Source: a virus
Strand: one strand, 5' to 3'
Length of the DNA: 64,000 nucleotides
Virus record (IMG/VR): IMGVR_UViG_3300046787_000675
Coordinates: 96,706 to 160,705 of that record
Part shown: positions 8,502 through 18,155 of the stretch, in pieces
Layout of the letters: every line of letters starts with the position of its first letter
Numbering within the stretch: the stretch's first letter is position 1
The notes under the pieces: generated by a model
Databases searched by the model: none
What the model saw: only the letters and a program-made list of their open reading frames with translations
Told to the model about the DNA's origin: nothing
Position numbers and translations under genes: made by a program

Positions 8502-10178
8502 TCAAAAATAACTGGTTCCTAATGGATCCCAGAGAACTTCAACACCAATAGTTACAGGTGTACATCCTGATGGTCCTGGTGAAGGATCCCCTAAACTTAT
8601 AGTACCACTATAAGAATCCCCTTCTCCGAATGGGAGGGATATAGCAGGAGAGGCGTAGGCTTGTTGTGTAAATTCTAGACCTAAAGCTGGATTGTTATAA
8701 ATAAGGACGGTAAATGGAAATTGATATCCGGGATCCGGTGATATATCTCCGCCTCCAAAACCGCATGGGTTTGAATCCGTAGCGGTTATATTCCATACCG
8801 CCCCGCCGTAAGATTCTCCTGAGTATGATTGTCGTCTGTGCCCATTAGCTATGTAATCAACACCGTTATATGTAACTTTAATATTCCATCTAGGGAATGG
8901 GTTTGTATCTGTGTCACAATCTGTACAGTTCAGATATCCTATCATAGTTTCTACCTGTTCTGGTGTTAATACAGGGTCACTTGTATATGTAAAACCACCA
9001 AATTCATAACATACTCCATCATATTTCCATGCACCTACAGATCCCCAATCCTCATCATAAGAATCTAGGGTAGCATCTAAAGCTACGTATAGAGGTGTAC
9101 CACCACCACAAGGGACAAAGTATTGTACTTCTGGAGGACATCCTTCTGAATAACAACTCCCAGACCCACTCATATCAATAGGTGTCCACGTTACCGCATC
9201 AGGAGTACCTCCATAAGTATAGACGCCTGTAGAAGTATAGCATTGCCCATCTATCATAATAATAAAGTATTCACCATTATATATTCGATAACAGTCTATA
9301 CCTAGATCTGTAGAGAGTATATTGACAGTGGTAAGATAATCAGAGCAACTAGAAAATTGTATAGTACAAGCACAACTACAATCATCTATTGTATAAGGAT
9401 CCGTAGTATCCACAGCCGTCATACTGTAATCGACGAATTCAAAACAAGTTCCGTAATATGTTATAGTAGCTGCTGGTGACGGTACTATAGGTACGAATAT
9501 AGAGTAGATGTGATCACAATCAATGTACTCTAATGAATTACCTGCAGGAGTACTAGAAGAACTACTAGCGCAGCACTCTTCATAGTTGTAATATATTTCA
9601 GAAGACGAGGAACTATCAGCGCAGCACTCTTCATAGTTGTAATATATTTCAGAAGACGAGGAACTATCTTGAGAAGATAATGATTGAGAACTGCATTCAG
9701 AATAAACATAAATAGGTGTAGATGAGCTTGATGAACTATGCGAACTGTCTGAACTAGTAACGGATGAGCCATCTCCGCTACATTCAGAATAAACATAAAT
9801 AAGCTCTGATGATGAATAAGATGATGACTCTGAAGGCTGACTAGAAGGTGTATTACTGCTACCGCTACATTCAGAATAAACATATATCGGTTCTGAAGAT
9901 GAAGAGGATGGGACAGTAGAAGACTGGCTAGACGGAGTACTGCTTCCTTCACTACATTCAGAATAAATATAGATAAGCTCAGACGACCCTGATCCAGAAC
10001 TATCTTGGCTTGAGCTATATTGACTTGAACTATCCGAACTAGGATTATTGGATGTATCTGAGCTACTAGAGGCACATATTAATATTCCCGAACCATCACA
10101 TCTTAATTGACAACTGCCATCCTCGACAAGGATAGCAACATTCTCTATTGTTTTTCCTCCCGCACCTATAAATGCCAT
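8502..10178 (-). CDS. Ser-rich repeat and Cys-module appendage protein
   Basis: 558 residues in three parts. An N-terminal cap (about 1-33) ends in a Cys motif. Residues about 34-210 are mostly Ser with Gln/Asp and contain four copies of IY[IV]YSECS and two of SEIYYNYEECCA. Residues about 215-558 carry Cys modules (YIDCDHIYSIF, YYGTCFEF, DDCSCAC; YFVPCGGGTPLYV, YDGVCYEF, LNCTDC) and a C-terminal beta domain. The alternating low-complexity Ser and Tyr/Cys peptides suggest an extended stalk. The function is unknown; an adhesive fibre is the simplest reading. The long open frame at 9530-10075 in another phase reflects the low-complexity DNA. Confidence 0.7.
   Translation of the reverse strand: MAFIGAGGKTIENVAILVEDGSCQLRCDGSGILICASSSSDTSNNPSSDSSSQYSSSQDSSGSGSSELIYIYSECSEGSSTPSSQSSTVPSSSSSEPIYVYSECSGSSNTPSSQPSESSSYSSSELIYVYSECSGDGSSVTSSDSSHSSSSSSTPIYVYSECSSQSLSSQDSSSSSEIYYNYEECCADSSSSSEIYYNYEECCASSSSSTPAGNSLEYIDCDHIYSIFVPIVPSPAATITYYGTCFEFVDYSMTAVDTTDPYTIDDCSCACTIQFSSCSDYLTTVNILSTDLGIDCYRIYNGEYFIIMIDGQCYTSTGVYTYGGTPDAVTWTPIDMSGSGSCYSEGCPPEVQYFVPCGGGTPLYVALDATLDSYDEDWGSVGAWKYDGVCYEFGGFTYTSDPVLTPEQVETMIGYLNCTDCDTDTNPFPRWNIKVTYNGVDYIANGHRRQSYSGESYGGAVWNITATDSNPCGFGGGDISPDPGYQFPFTVLIYNNPALGLEFTQQAYASPAISLPFGEGDSYSGTISLGDPSPGPSGCTPVTIGVEVLWDPLGTSYF
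9567..9668 (-). repeat. 51-bp tandem duplication in Ser-rich gene
   Basis: Two near-identical 51-base units (9567-9617 and 9618-9668) encode consecutive 17-residue copies of the SEIYYNYEECCA module. The near-identity at DNA level means a recent in-frame duplication, unlike the diverged IYVYSECS copies to its right. Confidence 0.85.
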
Positions 10179-10189
10179 AACACTCTCCT

Positions 10190-11473
10190 TTAGCAGCAGT
10201 ATTTAACTTTTGCGTCATAAGTGTTATTAGGAAGCTCTAATACATAACATACATGAATAGGGGAATCACATGCCGCTAAAGCCAAGGCTAATTCAGCAGT
10301 TAAGAAGGCATTGTTTATTGCGTCCTCAAAAGTAGGACCATTTTCTGTTACTTCCGTACTTGTTCCTCCAGGAGGGCATATATCCACATCAGGAGGACAT
10401 ATATTATTACAAGGTGCAAGTCCTAGAACAGCAGCTGCGTCATCACACGTATTTCCTTTACCGTCTGGAGCTACAGGTGCGGCAAAACCGTCAACTAAAA
10501 CAACATTACCTTGGTAATCGGTATTAATAACCAATACCTCCGGATCATCCGGCGGAACCTCATAATTATTACCTGCAAATGGACCTGGACGAGGAGGTAA
10601 GACATCCCATTGAATATCCGATAATTTACCGTCGTGTATAACTAGATTCGCCCAGTAAACTTTTAGTGTTCCTGCCTCGGTACATCCTATATCCACAACT
10701 ACCGGGATAAGACCTAAAGGTTCTTTCTTGGCTCCGGCTGTGTCTGGTGCCGCGTCATGCGTATCTATTCGTGGCCATAAAGGAAACTCCAGATAACGCA
10801 TCGTATATTTACCTGGTTCATTAGGATCCGGAAGACAACACCATCTAGGGTATCCGGATTGGCGTTGGAAGCTCTCATCCCTATCTACTTGTCTAAGGGT
10901 GTAATCTTTTTCTGGCCTTTCTCTCCGTTGTAAGTGTAACTCGCCATTTACCACCTCCGCTATAATACTGTTCTCTTTACCATCCGGACAACAGGTATTA
11001 GGCAAAGGAGGACCGTCTGGATTTTTTTCTCGGACACTAAAAGGTAATGGTGTAACTGTTGTGGGTATATAAAACCATGGAAGAGGATCGATTGTCGGGA
11101 ATCGCGGTCTACCGGTAATTAACCGAATCATGTCTATGCCGTCCCCTTGACAGAAACACTGATCGGCATATATAAGGATGGCTTCTTTTTCCGGTGTACT
11201 TAATTTGTTCCACAGGTTAGGGTAATCCGGATCATATGACACACCGTCCAACACAGAATAATTATCATTAAAAGGAATAGTATCGATGTCGGACTGTTCT
11301 CCGAAATGATAAGGGAAACTGGCAAGATGTTCTGAACTTGGCGGGTAAACATAACATGTAGGTTTCTCAAACGGTGTTAAGATAAAACTATCGTAACATT
11401 CGTTCGTGTTCCCTACATCTCTGTATACGGCACCGTTGCCTATGTTAAAAGGTGACCCATATAATCTGCGCAC
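10190..11473 (-). CDS. Cys- and Pro-rich structural protein, 427 aa
   Basis: No family recognised. Many cysteines occur in pairs or short clusters (QCFCQG, NTCCPDG, RWCCLP, NNICPPDVDICPPGG, terminal KYCC), and Pro is abundant, suggesting a rigid surface protein. It starts four bases after the end of the gene to its right and is followed within 12 bases by the Ser-rich protein, so it belongs to the appendage operon. High Cys content in a virion protein suggests metal binding or disulfides formed after lysis; this is inference. Confidence 0.6.
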   Translation of the reverse strand: MRRLYGSPFNIGNGAVYRDVGNTNECYDSFILTPFEKPTCYVYPPSSEHLASFPYHFGEQSDIDTIPFNDNYSVLDGVSYDPDYPNLWNKLSTPEKEAILIYADQCFCQGDGIDMIRLITGRPRFPTIDPLPWFYIPTTVTPLPFSVREKNPDGPPLPNTCCPDGKENSIIAEVVNGELHLQRRERPEKDYTLRQVDRDESFQRQSGYPRWCCLPDPNEPGKYTMRYLEFPLWPRIDTHDAAPDTAGAKKEPLGLIPVVVDIGCTEAGTLKVYWANLVIHDGKLSDIQWDVLPPRPGPFAGNNYEVPPDDPEVLVINTDYQGNVVLVDGFAAPVAPDGKGNTCDDAAAVLGLAPCNNICPPDVDICPPGGTSTEVTENGPTFEDAINNAFLTAELALALAACDSPIHVCYVLELPNNTYDAKVKYCC

Positions 11474-11476
11474 GAG

Positions 11477-12265
11477 TTACTGCCTTTTTCTTATCTTTAT
11501 GCTGCCTGGTTCTTTATCAATATATAACGCTGATGAAACTTCTAAAGGAATGTCACCGTTTACCGGTAACAGACCGTTTATAACATATACTCCGTCGGGT
11601 AGAGAATTAATAGTTGGTTCTTCACACATTTCAGGATTTGTATTACCTAAATTAGGCATTTTACCTTTACCTATTCCTTGAGATGCTGTGAATGTTAAAT
11701 TGTTATCTTCATAAGAAACAACACAGTTATATCCATCCTTAAACTTTATGACATCTGTAGGGAGATCTTGGATATTGAGAATATCGATTAGTGTGTCTGT
11801 ATCTTCAACACTGTTACACCGTGTTATGTTTTGAAATACTATCGCCTCAATAAATTCTATATGCCATTGCACTCTTGCTGACTCTATTTCTAGGGGAGTA
11901 TTAATAGGGAACAAAGAAGTAGATATAGGCGTTTTATAAGATAATACACCCGACACATAACCGCCTAAAGATCCGACAGTTATTATATCTCCTTTAATTG
12001 TTACATCCGGTAGAATAAATGTATAATCCCAGTAGTCTCCATTAATATAAATAGATCTAAAATTTAAAGTAACTTCGTTAGATGCTTCCGTCGCGGACAT
12101 TAAATAAGTTATAGGATAATCAACCGGAGTTGTTGTATCGGTAGGTTCTCCCTGTATTACGATGTATATGTCTAATATACTTGCGGCAAATGTTTTTATG
12201 TCCCCCGATAAAATAGGGACAAAAGGATAATCTCCCTGGGATGAAAAATGTCTATTTAAACTCAT
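11477..12265 (-). CDS. Baseplate appendage paralogue with ING hinge (1)
   Basis: 262 residues. The N-terminus (SSQGDYPFVPILSGDI) and C-terminal hinge (VINGLLPVNGDIPLEV) match the architecture of the genes at 12262, 13608 and 15642. This layout, an N-terminal F-P box, a beta domain of about 120 residues, then [IV]NG-x-x-P-x-x-x-G-x-I, is common in repeated phage tail-appendage proteins. It overlaps the upstream gene by four bases. The exact role is unknown. Confidence 0.6.
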   Translation of the reverse strand: MSLNRHFSSQGDYPFVPILSGDIKTFAASILDIYIVIQGEPTDTTTPVDYPITYLMSATEASNEVTLNFRSIYINGDYWDYTFILPDVTIKGDIITVGSLGGYVSGVLSYKTPISTSLFPINTPLEIESARVQWHIEFIEAIVFQNITRCNSVEDTDTLIDILNIQDLPTDVIKFKDGYNCVVSYEDNNLTFTASQGIGKGKMPNLGNTNPEMCEEPTINSLPDGVYVINGLLPVNGDIPLEVSSALYIDKEPGSIKIRKRQ

Positions 12266-12975
12266 GAAGTTATATCCTTAGCTTGTTGGAATATTAAGGC
12301 TTTATTAGTCTTTATCCTTAGGTTTGCCTCAGGCGTAGCGTTCAACCATATATGTTTGCTTGTTACACCGTTTACACTTTTTATCTGTCCTTGTGAAGAA
12401 TCAACAAGAGACGGGTCTTCACCTAATACATCCAGAGACAACACATTGTCATCCAGAGTCCATTGAACACCGTGCCGGGCTATAATATTAACTGCTCCCC
12501 ATGCTGCTTGATTATCTGTGTGAATGTATCGTATAAAAGATGTACGATAGACTTTGCAGGTGTCTATATGTAAGGTAGCCTCGCCTGGAACAATATTGAA
12601 ATATCTCCCTTGTGCATTTGTTACTAATCTTCCGGCTCCTAAACTATCTAGGACCAATATACCTATATTTAGTCCTGCATCGTTATAGACATTTGCTTTT
12701 GTGTCTCCGGAAGCAAAAACGCACACGCCTGCGTTTTTGTTATCTGCATCTGTAAAAATTAATTTTATCTCGTTTTCTTCGCCGTATGTCCCGTCTATTA
12801 CAGTTAAACTTATAGGTAAGGTAACCGGCGATTTAAAATAAAAATGTGCATCCAGGAAAACATCGTTACCGATGTATAACTCGTCCAGTTCTTCTCGGAA
12901 GAACGCGTCGAACGGATAAGGAACCGTTAATACAGTATCTCTAAAACTCTGGTTTCTAATTACGTAATTAGGCAT
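12262..12975 (-). CDS. Baseplate appendage paralogue with ING hinge (2)
   Basis: 237 residues. The N-terminus (IRNQSFRDTVLTVPYPFD) is followed by a beta domain (FYFKSPVTLPISLTVIDG) and a C-terminal SVNGVTSKHIWLN hinge comparable to the INGLLP segments of its neighbours. It is probably a diverged tandem copy of the same appendage family. It starts 10 bases after the preceding gene and is coupled to the next by a four-base overlap. Confidence 0.55.
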   Translation of the reverse strand: MPNYVIRNQSFRDTVLTVPYPFDAFFREELDELYIGNDVFLDAHFYFKSPVTLPISLTVIDGTYGEENEIKLIFTDADNKNAGVCVFASGDTKANVYNDAGLNIGILVLDSLGAGRLVTNAQGRYFNIVPGEATLHIDTCKVYRTSFIRYIHTDNQAAWGAVNIIARHGVQWTLDDNVLSLDVLGEDPSLVDSSQGQIKSVNGVTSKHIWLNATPEANLRIKTNKALIFQQAKDITS

Positions 12976-12985
12976 AAAAACTCCT

Positions 12986-13597
12986 TTAGACTACAACAGT
13001 CCAACCTCTACTTATTAAAATATCTATGTAGGCGTCACCTACAACACTTGGCGGAGCATTATTATCTATATTCAGTATGCCGCCTGTTTTGTTATGGGAT
13101 ACAAGTGTAGAGAGAAGATTGTCAATACTCAACATATTGAGACTATTATTGTTAATGATTATTGTTGTTATATTTATAAAGTTTGACAAATCAATAGTTG
13201 TTATTTCCATACCGGCAGCTACTATACCGGTAAAGTGCTCAAGGTTACCTTCGTCGACAACATTAATGTTATTAGGTGTGCTTACATATAAATGTGATGG
13301 GTTATTGGTTTCATCTACAGGTGAACTGTCATTCCATTCCCATTTTAATACATCTGTGTTATCTGTTCCGACTACAAAATTTATATCTGTAGCGTCTGAA
13401 GAGAATAGAAAAACAGAAGGGAGATCCCCACAATCAGAACTGCAACTAGAAGATATTCCCATGCAGTCTTCGCAGGACTCATGAGTACTATCTATAATTG
13501 TGTGTGTTATAGGACCGGAAACTACTTCGGCAAGTTCGTAGCATTGACCTTCATGTTTAATAAATCTTGCTCCGGTATAAGGGACGAATATATCCAT
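12986..13597 (-). CDS. Cys-module protein with leucine-rich-like C-terminus
   Basis: 203 residues. The N-terminus carries the appendage Cys module (HEGQCYEL ... HESCEDC) followed by more Cys (SSSCSSDCGD). Residues about 85-203 (FVVGTDNTDVLKWEWNDSS, GNLEHFTGI, TTIDLSNFINITTIIINNN) resemble the irregular leucine-rich or surface-repeat folds of adhesins. It lies between two ING-hinge paralogues and shares its module with the LamG protein, so a host-surface binding role is plausible but unproven. Confidence 0.55.
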   Translation of the reverse strand: MDIFVPYTGARFIKHEGQCYELAEVVSGPITHTIIDSTHESCEDCMGISSSCSSDCGDLPSVFLFSSDATDINFVVGTDNTDVLKWEWNDSSPVDETNNPSHLYVSTPNNINVVDEGNLEHFTGIVAAGMEITTIDLSNFINITTIIINNNSLNMLSIDNLLSTLVSHNKTGGILNIDNNAPPSVVGDAYIDILISRGWTVVV

Positions 13598-13607
13598 AAA
13601 TTTTTCC

Positions 13608-14534
13608 TTACTCGCTACTGCTGCTAGAAGAGTTATCTATATGGGTATATAGGGTCCCTACTTCATTATTGTTCTCATTATAAATTACCTCTTTATAGAT
13701 ATTTTGACAAGATGGCTCCTCTGGGGTCTCAGATGACTCCGATGATTCGGAAGGGGCACATGGATCGTCTTCATTAGGTTGAGCAGGGAAATAAATATCT
13801 AGAGGTAACGATATATTGTCTCCTGCTCCTTCGTCTCCCCTATCGATATCTGTACTGTTTACAGGGGCGCATTCTTCCATACACCCTATAATATCAATAT
13901 CTATGTTTCCGTTTTCGTCGGGCGGAGTATTTGCAATAGTGTATATAAGCGGGTCTTGATTTACTTTTACATCTCTATCAAGAAACGATACTAAACTGAG
14001 TTCATCTAATTCATCGTCATTCCTATCTATAAAAATATTACTACCTTCAATAGTTATGTTTAACAATGAATTCGCGCTTAATAGTTTAAGTGCGTTATCC
14101 AATGAATAAGTCAAACCGTTTATTTCTATTGTATATGTTGTAGACATATTAGGTGCAGATATAACTACCTCATCTTCTAACGCGACACTTACCTGTCCAC
14201 TATAATAACCTTGTCTTTCCAGTGCGCCCGGCCCGAACATAACATACCCGTGACCTAATACATCCATTTCCAGAGGATAGATTAAACCCGGCTGAGGATC
14301 CTCTACAAGAACATATGCTATCGGGATATTATTGGTTAAGTCTTCTAAAATGACAACAACAAATCCTATACCTACACGCAAGCATGTTAAAACAGGCTGT
14401 ATAGATGGAGGGACTGTTAAAGATAACCCTGTTAATATATCGTTAGGGATATCTTCTGTATGGGTATCAATTAGAGGAAATTTAACGTCTGCATTATTAC
14501 TATATAAATTAGGATTTTCTGACATATTAGGCAC
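13608..14534 (-). CDS. Baseplate appendage paralogue with ING-type hinge (3), Ser-rich tail
   Basis: 308 residues. The N-terminus (NADVKFPLIDTHTED) fits the F-P-L box of the paralogue at 15642. The hinge is IANTPPDENGNIDIDI, followed by a Cys site (GCMEEC), a Ser/Glu/Pro linker and the Ser run at the very end (HIDNSSSSSSE). It overlaps the gene to its right by eight bases. A structural appendage is inferred from position and architecture. Confidence 0.55.
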   Translation of the reverse strand: MPNMSENPNLYSNNADVKFPLIDTHTEDIPNDILTGLSLTVPPSIQPVLTCLRVGIGFVVVILEDLTNNIPIAYVLVEDPQPGLIYPLEMDVLGHGYVMFGPGALERQGYYSGQVSVALEDEVVISAPNMSTTYTIEINGLTYSLDNALKLLSANSLLNITIEGSNIFIDRNDDELDELSLVSFLDRDVKVNQDPLIYTIANTPPDENGNIDIDIIGCMEECAPVNSTDIDRGDEGAGDNISLPLDIYFPAQPNEDDPCAPSESSESSETPEEPSCQNIYKEVIYNENNNEVGTLYTHIDNSSSSSSE

Positions 14535-15642
14535 TTCCTGAGCTACCGTCCGGCGGACGGAAATAAACTATGTTTGTTAGTGTTATATTACTTCCGATAT
14601 GCGTTACACTAAATGTAGTTGTCACTTGAATTAATATCTGATCGGGAGAATCGTTAAACAAGGATGTATTAGTTATCATTAATACAACATCCCCGAATAT
14701 CTCGTCCCCTGAAGCAAGAGATCCTGCATCTAAGTCAACCTCAACTGTGTTACCTGTAAAAGCCGGTCCTGAAAGTAATGGGGCATTAGTAGCGTTCTCT
14801 CTACTTACTACCCTTACTTCAGTGTTTCCAGGAGCAATACCGTTCCAGGTAAAATAACTCATTCCCGATTTACGAAGGAATGTGAATTTAACATTTATAG
14901 TTATTGGTCCAACGGACGACGGGGATATATTCCGATAATAAGCCGCGGCAGATATAGATTGACCAAATGATTGGGCACTGGCTTTTACACTTTGTTTATG
15001 AACAAGGTAGTTCCAATAATTTAAGGCAGTTAACGCCTGTACATATATACCGGAGAAGTTTTCTAACGGAGCACCGTCCGGAGCTACCGGAATAGTGTTT
15101 GTTATGGTGTCACCGGTTAGCTTCCATATGTATTGAATCATTTCGTCTATTCTATCTAAGTAAGTCTGGAAAGTCTCGTATGTAGGGCAGTCTATACAAG
15201 GGCCACATATATCTAATAGTGTTAAAAGATTTTCTCCTTGAATGTAATTACTGCAGCTGTCTGTTGTAAGAAACGAAACACCCAGTAAGTCTTCAGGCGG
15301 GGTCGATGCGATTTTAGTATAATACAATACTGCGTCTGTAAATGTCCAAGCATCTCCTTCCGGAGTAACATTAGTCTCGACGTCTAAATATGGACCGGAT
15401 ATATTACCTCCCTCTATCATATTTTTTAAGGCAAGATATTTCTGTACATAGTATAGATTGCTTGTCTGTGCTGTATTCAGCGTTATAGATGCCAGTGCTA
15501 TATCGGCATCTAACTCTATGCTTCCCTGACTATCTAGTCGTATAATTCTATTAGTGCAATCAATTAAGTCTCCATTTTTCTTTAGAATTTTTATCGTCGG
15601 GAGTAAGCGTACTGTGGAATCCGGATTAAAATCATCATACAT
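14527..15642 (-). CDS. Structural protein of appendage cluster, 371 aa
   Basis: Unrecognised. It contains an extended N-terminal beta region, a Cys pair (DICGPCIDCPTYETF), a helical segment (TYLDRIDEMIQYIWKLTG) and a C-terminal beta domain (PITINVKFTFLRKSGMSYF ... VEVDLDAGSLASGDEIFGDV) like a small jelly-roll. It overlaps both neighbours (one base with 15642, eight with 13608), so it is made together with the paralogues. Confidence 0.55.
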   Translation of the reverse strand: MYDDFNPDSTVRLLPTIKILKKNGDLIDCTNRIIRLDSQGSIELDADIALASITLNTAQTSNLYYVQKYLALKNMIEGGNISGPYLDVETNVTPEGDAWTFTDAVLYYTKIASTPPEDLLGVSFLTTDSCSNYIQGENLLTLLDICGPCIDCPTYETFQTYLDRIDEMIQYIWKLTGDTITNTIPVAPDGAPLENFSGIYVQALTALNYWNYLVHKQSVKASAQSFGQSISAAAYYRNISPSSVGPITINVKFTFLRKSGMSYFTWNGIAPGNTEVRVVSRENATNAPLLSGPAFTGNTVEVDLDAGSLASGDEIFGDVVLMITNTSLFNDSPDQILIQVTTTFSVTHIGSNITLTNIVYFRPPDGSSGSA

Positions 15643-16583
15643 TATAAAGTATTCCCCAAACTCAAAAGTTTATTCTGTACATCATTGATTATATCGCGTG
15701 TCGCGTCGTAGGCGCGTTGGAGCTGACTATATCTTAAATTAAGGGCAGTTATAGATTCTTTAATAGCCGCGATATTAGGATCCTCTGGACAACAGGGAGT
15801 AGCACACGGGTTCCCTATAGTTATACCAGCAGCCTGGTTGATTATTTCCGTACAGTCCGCCGCGAGAACTTCGAAGTTTCGAGTTAGATCAGGTAACAGA
15901 CCGTTAATGCTTCGAATAGGTACACCAAGTTCATTAGTTAAAGCATCTATAACATCCTGATCAGAATTGATAGTTGTGCTGTTGACATTAGGCGTGACAT
16001 CGATTGTGATTATAGATTCGTCTCCGGAAGATTGTACATCTAGTGATACATTGGCTCCTTCCTTGAATATAATTGTACCGGATAGTAATCTATCGCCTAT
16101 TGCAAGATACTGTACGTTAATTAATCCTCTAGCTATGCGTGTAGGACTTATGTAGGTGCTTGATGGATCAAACCTCCAGACACCTAATTTAGTAGAAGTC
16201 TCTGCGGCATTACCTATGATTATTTGACCGGTACAGATATATAAGGCAGCTAATGGTCCGGTTAATTGAACTCTGCTAGGAGTAAAGATATAAGCCTGTT
16301 GTAAAGACGTGTTAACTAATATGTTTTTAAATACACCTATCGGTTCCGGGGTAGACGGGTCGTCATAACCTATCGCGATGTCTATATGTGCTCGTCGCGC
16401 AATTATGTAATGAATATAAAACTTCTCTACATCTATTTGCGGTATATTAGGTACACACATGTACAAATCCGTTATAAGGGATGTAGGGAGCTTAAACGAT
16501 CCTGATATATCCTCTCCCGGAGATTCATCCTTAAGAGGAAATGACCGGTGCATGTTCTGGTCGCAAAATTCCTGGTAAATCAT
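15642..16583 (-). CDS. Baseplate appendage paralogue with ING hinge (4)
   Basis: 313 residues. It starts QEFCDQNMHRSFPLKDESPG, the clearest form of the F-P-L-x-D box, followed by DISGSFKLPTSLITDLYM and a beta domain. The hinge is SINGLLPDLTRNFEV, then a Cys cluster (CTEIINQ, NPCATPCCPED) and a C-terminal coiled coil (IKESITALNLRYSQLQRAY) likely to trimerise. It begins the run of related proteins ending at 11477. Confidence 0.6.
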   Translation of the reverse strand: MIYQEFCDQNMHRSFPLKDESPGEDISGSFKLPTSLITDLYMCVPNIPQIDVEKFYIHYIIARRAHIDIAIGYDDPSTPEPIGVFKNILVNTSLQQAYIFTPSRVQLTGPLAALYICTGQIIIGNAAETSTKLGVWRFDPSSTYISPTRIARGLINVQYLAIGDRLLSGTIIFKEGANVSLDVQSSGDESIITIDVTPNVNSTTINSDQDVIDALTNELGVPIRSINGLLPDLTRNFEVLAADCTEIINQAAGITIGNPCATPCCPEDPNIAAIKESITALNLRYSQLQRAYDATRDIINDVQNKLLSLGNTL

Positions 16584-16594
16584 CTAACCTTCCT

Positions 16595-18145
16595 TTATAC
16601 TTGTATTAAGATAATACCTGTAGCTACGATATTTATAGGGTCATCAGGGTTATCCGCGGTAAGAACATAATTAAGCATTCCCCTAGAAGCACCTGTTAGA
16701 GGTATATCTGCTGACGCGACATAATAAATATCTCCGGCAGAAACCGAGCCAGGTATATTAGGTAGAGCTATAACTGTATCTGCTCCTGGAGTAACGCCCG
16801 ATACATTTGGAGTAGGAACTAAACTATAAGAACATTCCGGGGCAGGCTGATTAGCTACAGGGCTAATTATCTGACAGAATATTTTAGCAGTGTATGTCCC
16901 GCTTCCGAAATCCGGTAATAAACACCGGCAATGTACACTGGATAATCTGTTTATAGGTAGCTGTGTTATTACATGGACGCCTTCTACCGAAGTTACAGAG
17001 TTATTTAAATTTAGTACCTGTGCTGGGATAGCTAAATTATTAAACAAAGATGAACCGACGGTAATTACATTACTTCCATTAGGACCACTAGCCGTTACAG
17101 TTATCCCGGCTCCTGCCTGTACCTTAGTGACTACTTTGGCAATCTTAACAGCACGCGTTATAGCATTAATAGATATTACGGCGGTACCCGTAGGGGTATC
17201 TTCTGAAGTAGTATAATCAATAGTGTTTATTGTTACTCTGCCATTAGAATTAATAATGTTTAGTGCAGCCGGCGTAGATGTACGGATAGAATGTAGGAGT
17301 GCCATATCCTTAACATCGGCTGATAAAACATTTAACTCAATATCCTGATCAGGTGGAGTTACATCTGTAAACCAAATACCGTTTTCATCTTTAAATATTA
17401 AATCCTCAAATAAGTGAGTACCTGTATCGCGTCCTATAAAAGTAGCATCACCAACACCAGCAAGTATTGCCTCAACTAAATTAACATCGATAGCGTGTAA
17501 AGTTGTGAAGGCATAACCATATGTTGCCCCCGCAGGAGGATCACTAAAAGAACCTGCAGGTAACCATTCTCCTTCCAGTAATAGAAAAGACATATGTGTA
17601 TGTGTTATAGGCTCGTGTTGGGGAGGGAAGACGCGAATAACTCCGTCCGAGTAGTATTCCAATACCCTTACACCCATTGCCGGTTTAGTTTTTATAACCG
17701 TACCTTCAACAGAGTTGGACAAGAAGTAAATACCTGCCGACGGAGTAATGCTGTTAAACAGTCTTGTTTGGGCTGGGCTATCTAATTCCGCAATACCTTC
17801 GATAAGAACATCGGCTACATAATCAGTAGTTTTATTGATTATTACGCCGGTAAATATTGAACTATCTGCAGGAGTAGCTTGTTGATTAGCATTTAAGATA
17901 TCCCATTTAGATAAAGCTTTTTTATGTAAAAGAGTAGCGTTATCCAGGTAAACAACATGACCGGGTAAAGAGGTGCTCTCTACAGGGATATTTTTTAAAA
18001 CTAACTGCTGTCCTGCTTTTATTGAATCCAGTAGATTTTTTAATACTACGGTTCTTTCTGCCAAGATGTTAACAGGGGAATTTACGCTTTTAGCTTTTAA
18101 AGGATCCCCGTTTACAACTTGTGGTACTGATACTGTCCAACTCAT
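16595..18145 (-). CDS. Tail fibre-like protein, 516 aa
   Basis: The N-terminus (AKSVNSPVNILAERTVVLKN) matches the short segment that opens many phage fibre proteins, where a chain crosses the fibre base and is followed by a leucine-rich helix. The rest is beta-rich and low in charge, with a typical fibre phrase AGAGITVTASGPNGSNVITV. It is 12 bases from the ING paralogues and 10 from the 194-residue protein. It probably forms a fibre shaft or base. The receptor is unknown. Confidence 0.65.
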   Translation of the reverse strand: MSWTVSVPQVVNGDPLKAKSVNSPVNILAERTVVLKNLLDSIKAGQQLVLKNIPVESTSLPGHVVYLDNATLLHKKALSKWDILNANQQATPADSSIFTGVIINKTTDYVADVLIEGIAELDSPAQTRLFNSITPSAGIYFLSNSVEGTVIKTKPAMGVRVLEYYSDGVIRVFPPQHEPITHTHMSFLLLEGEWLPAGSFSDPPAGATYGYAFTTLHAIDVNLVEAILAGVGDATFIGRDTGTHLFEDLIFKDENGIWFTDVTPPDQDIELNVLSADVKDMALLHSIRTSTPAALNIINSNGRVTINTIDYTTSEDTPTGTAVISINAITRAVKIAKVVTKVQAGAGITVTASGPNGSNVITVGSSLFNNLAIPAQVLNLNNSVTSVEGVHVITQLPINRLSSVHCRCLLPDFGSGTYTAKIFCQIISPVANQPAPECSYSLVPTPNVSGVTPGADTVIALPNIPGSVSAGDIYYVASADIPLTGASRGMLNYVLTADNPDDPINIVATGIILIQV

Positions 18146-18155
18146 TTAAATCTCC

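Noticed and set aside
9530-10075. 181-codon minus-strand frame in the Ser-rich region
   Set aside because: It is the shifted reading of the Ser codon repeats inside 8502-10178.
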